Positions 63,936 through 64,000 of a DNA stretch of 64,000 bases are shown here, piece by piece. The stretch is from Cordilura impudica. Lineage: Eukaryota > Arthropoda > Insecta > Diptera > Scathophagidae. The stretch lies in contig OY821518.1 in NCBI GenBank assembly GCA_963682025.1, positions 16,208,422-16,272,421 on the forward strand, given 5' to 3'. Each line of letters opens with the position of its first letter. The stretch's first letter is position 1. The notes beneath the pieces were generated by a model. It had not been told where the DNA came from and searched no databases. It was given only the letters and a program-made list of their open reading frames with translations. A program made the translations under genes and the position numbers.

Positions 63936-64000
63936 TTTTAATAGAATATATATTATACAATGGTTTTTTTTTTTTTTGTTATTTTTATGAAACCGATGTA

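Noticed and set aside
1..64000. tRNA, rRNA or snRNA genes
   Set aside because: No stretch with a convincing A box and B box (GGTTCGANTCC) at proper spacing, and no recognisable rRNA or spliceosomal RNA sequence was found by eye; a covariance search would be decisive.

Overview
The window looks like AT-rich, repeat-dense euchromatin from a higher fly, probably a calyptrate (blow fly, house fly or stable fly group). The evidence is an RR-2 cuticle protein gene with the classic split signal peptide, many DINE-1/mini-me-like repeats carrying (GTCY)n tracts, Jockey-type and RNase H-bearing LINEs, and a DD41D (rosa-type) mariner. No complete search could be run; family names are from motif recognition. 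Only two host genes are supported. One is a spliced RR-2 chitin-binding cuticle protein gene on the + strand (TATA box at 23414, exons at 23768-23776, 35969-36292 and 37747-39036, first intron 12.2 kb). The other is a small intronless + strand gene (59062-59634) whose core resembles the mitochondrial complex I accessory subunit NDUFV3 and which has an Asp/Gly/Asn-rich tail.

Nearly everything else is mobile DNA. Local labels used below: CTAG-Helitron = about 380 bp non-autonomous Helitron with 5' TC and 3' hairpin plus CTAG; Hen1 and Hen2 = two Helentron/DINE-1-like families whose 3' ends both carry a hairpin followed by TTACTTG; FBL = a foldback-like element built from an iterated ACTACTCGA motif; 4TSD element = transposon family with 0.5-0.6 kb inverted repeats, GGG-type ends and 4-bp target duplications; hATx = hAT deletion derivatives with CAGTGTTGCCA ends; R5 = about 1.3-1.5 kb repeat with internal inverted arms.

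Layout. 1-1524: LINE reverse transcriptase. 1721-4796: CTAG-Helitron, R5, a TTTTA microsatellite, Hen1. 4985-9035: 4TSD element copy 1, whose right arm holds an intact mariner (7639-8944). 9084-21300: a minus-strand LINE broken into three pieces by nested insertions; the largest, the 8.2-kb FBL (12570-20763), itself contains a Hen1 (which contains a hATx) and 4TSD copy 2 with an almost intact transposase. 21302-22913: R5 and a Hen1 tail. 23414-39388: the cuticle gene; its first intron holds Helitron, Hen2, hATx and MITE insertions, including a Hen2 inside a CTAG-Helitron. 40982-48913: Hen1 copies, a Jockey element split by an RNase H LINE, and an R5 inside a Hen1. 48998-57019: Helitrons, a Harbinger-type MITE, a LINE fragment inside Hen1, and two nearly identical Hen1 copies side by side. 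57720-64000: Hen2 remnant, the NDUFV3-like gene, low-complexity DNA, a Helitron, Hen1, and a truncated hATx joined to a broken Cys-rich mobile-element gene.

The nesting gives a relative age order: LINE, then FBL, then Hen1 and the 4TSD element, then hATx; the mariner in 4TSD copy 1 looks young because its ORF and ends are intact.
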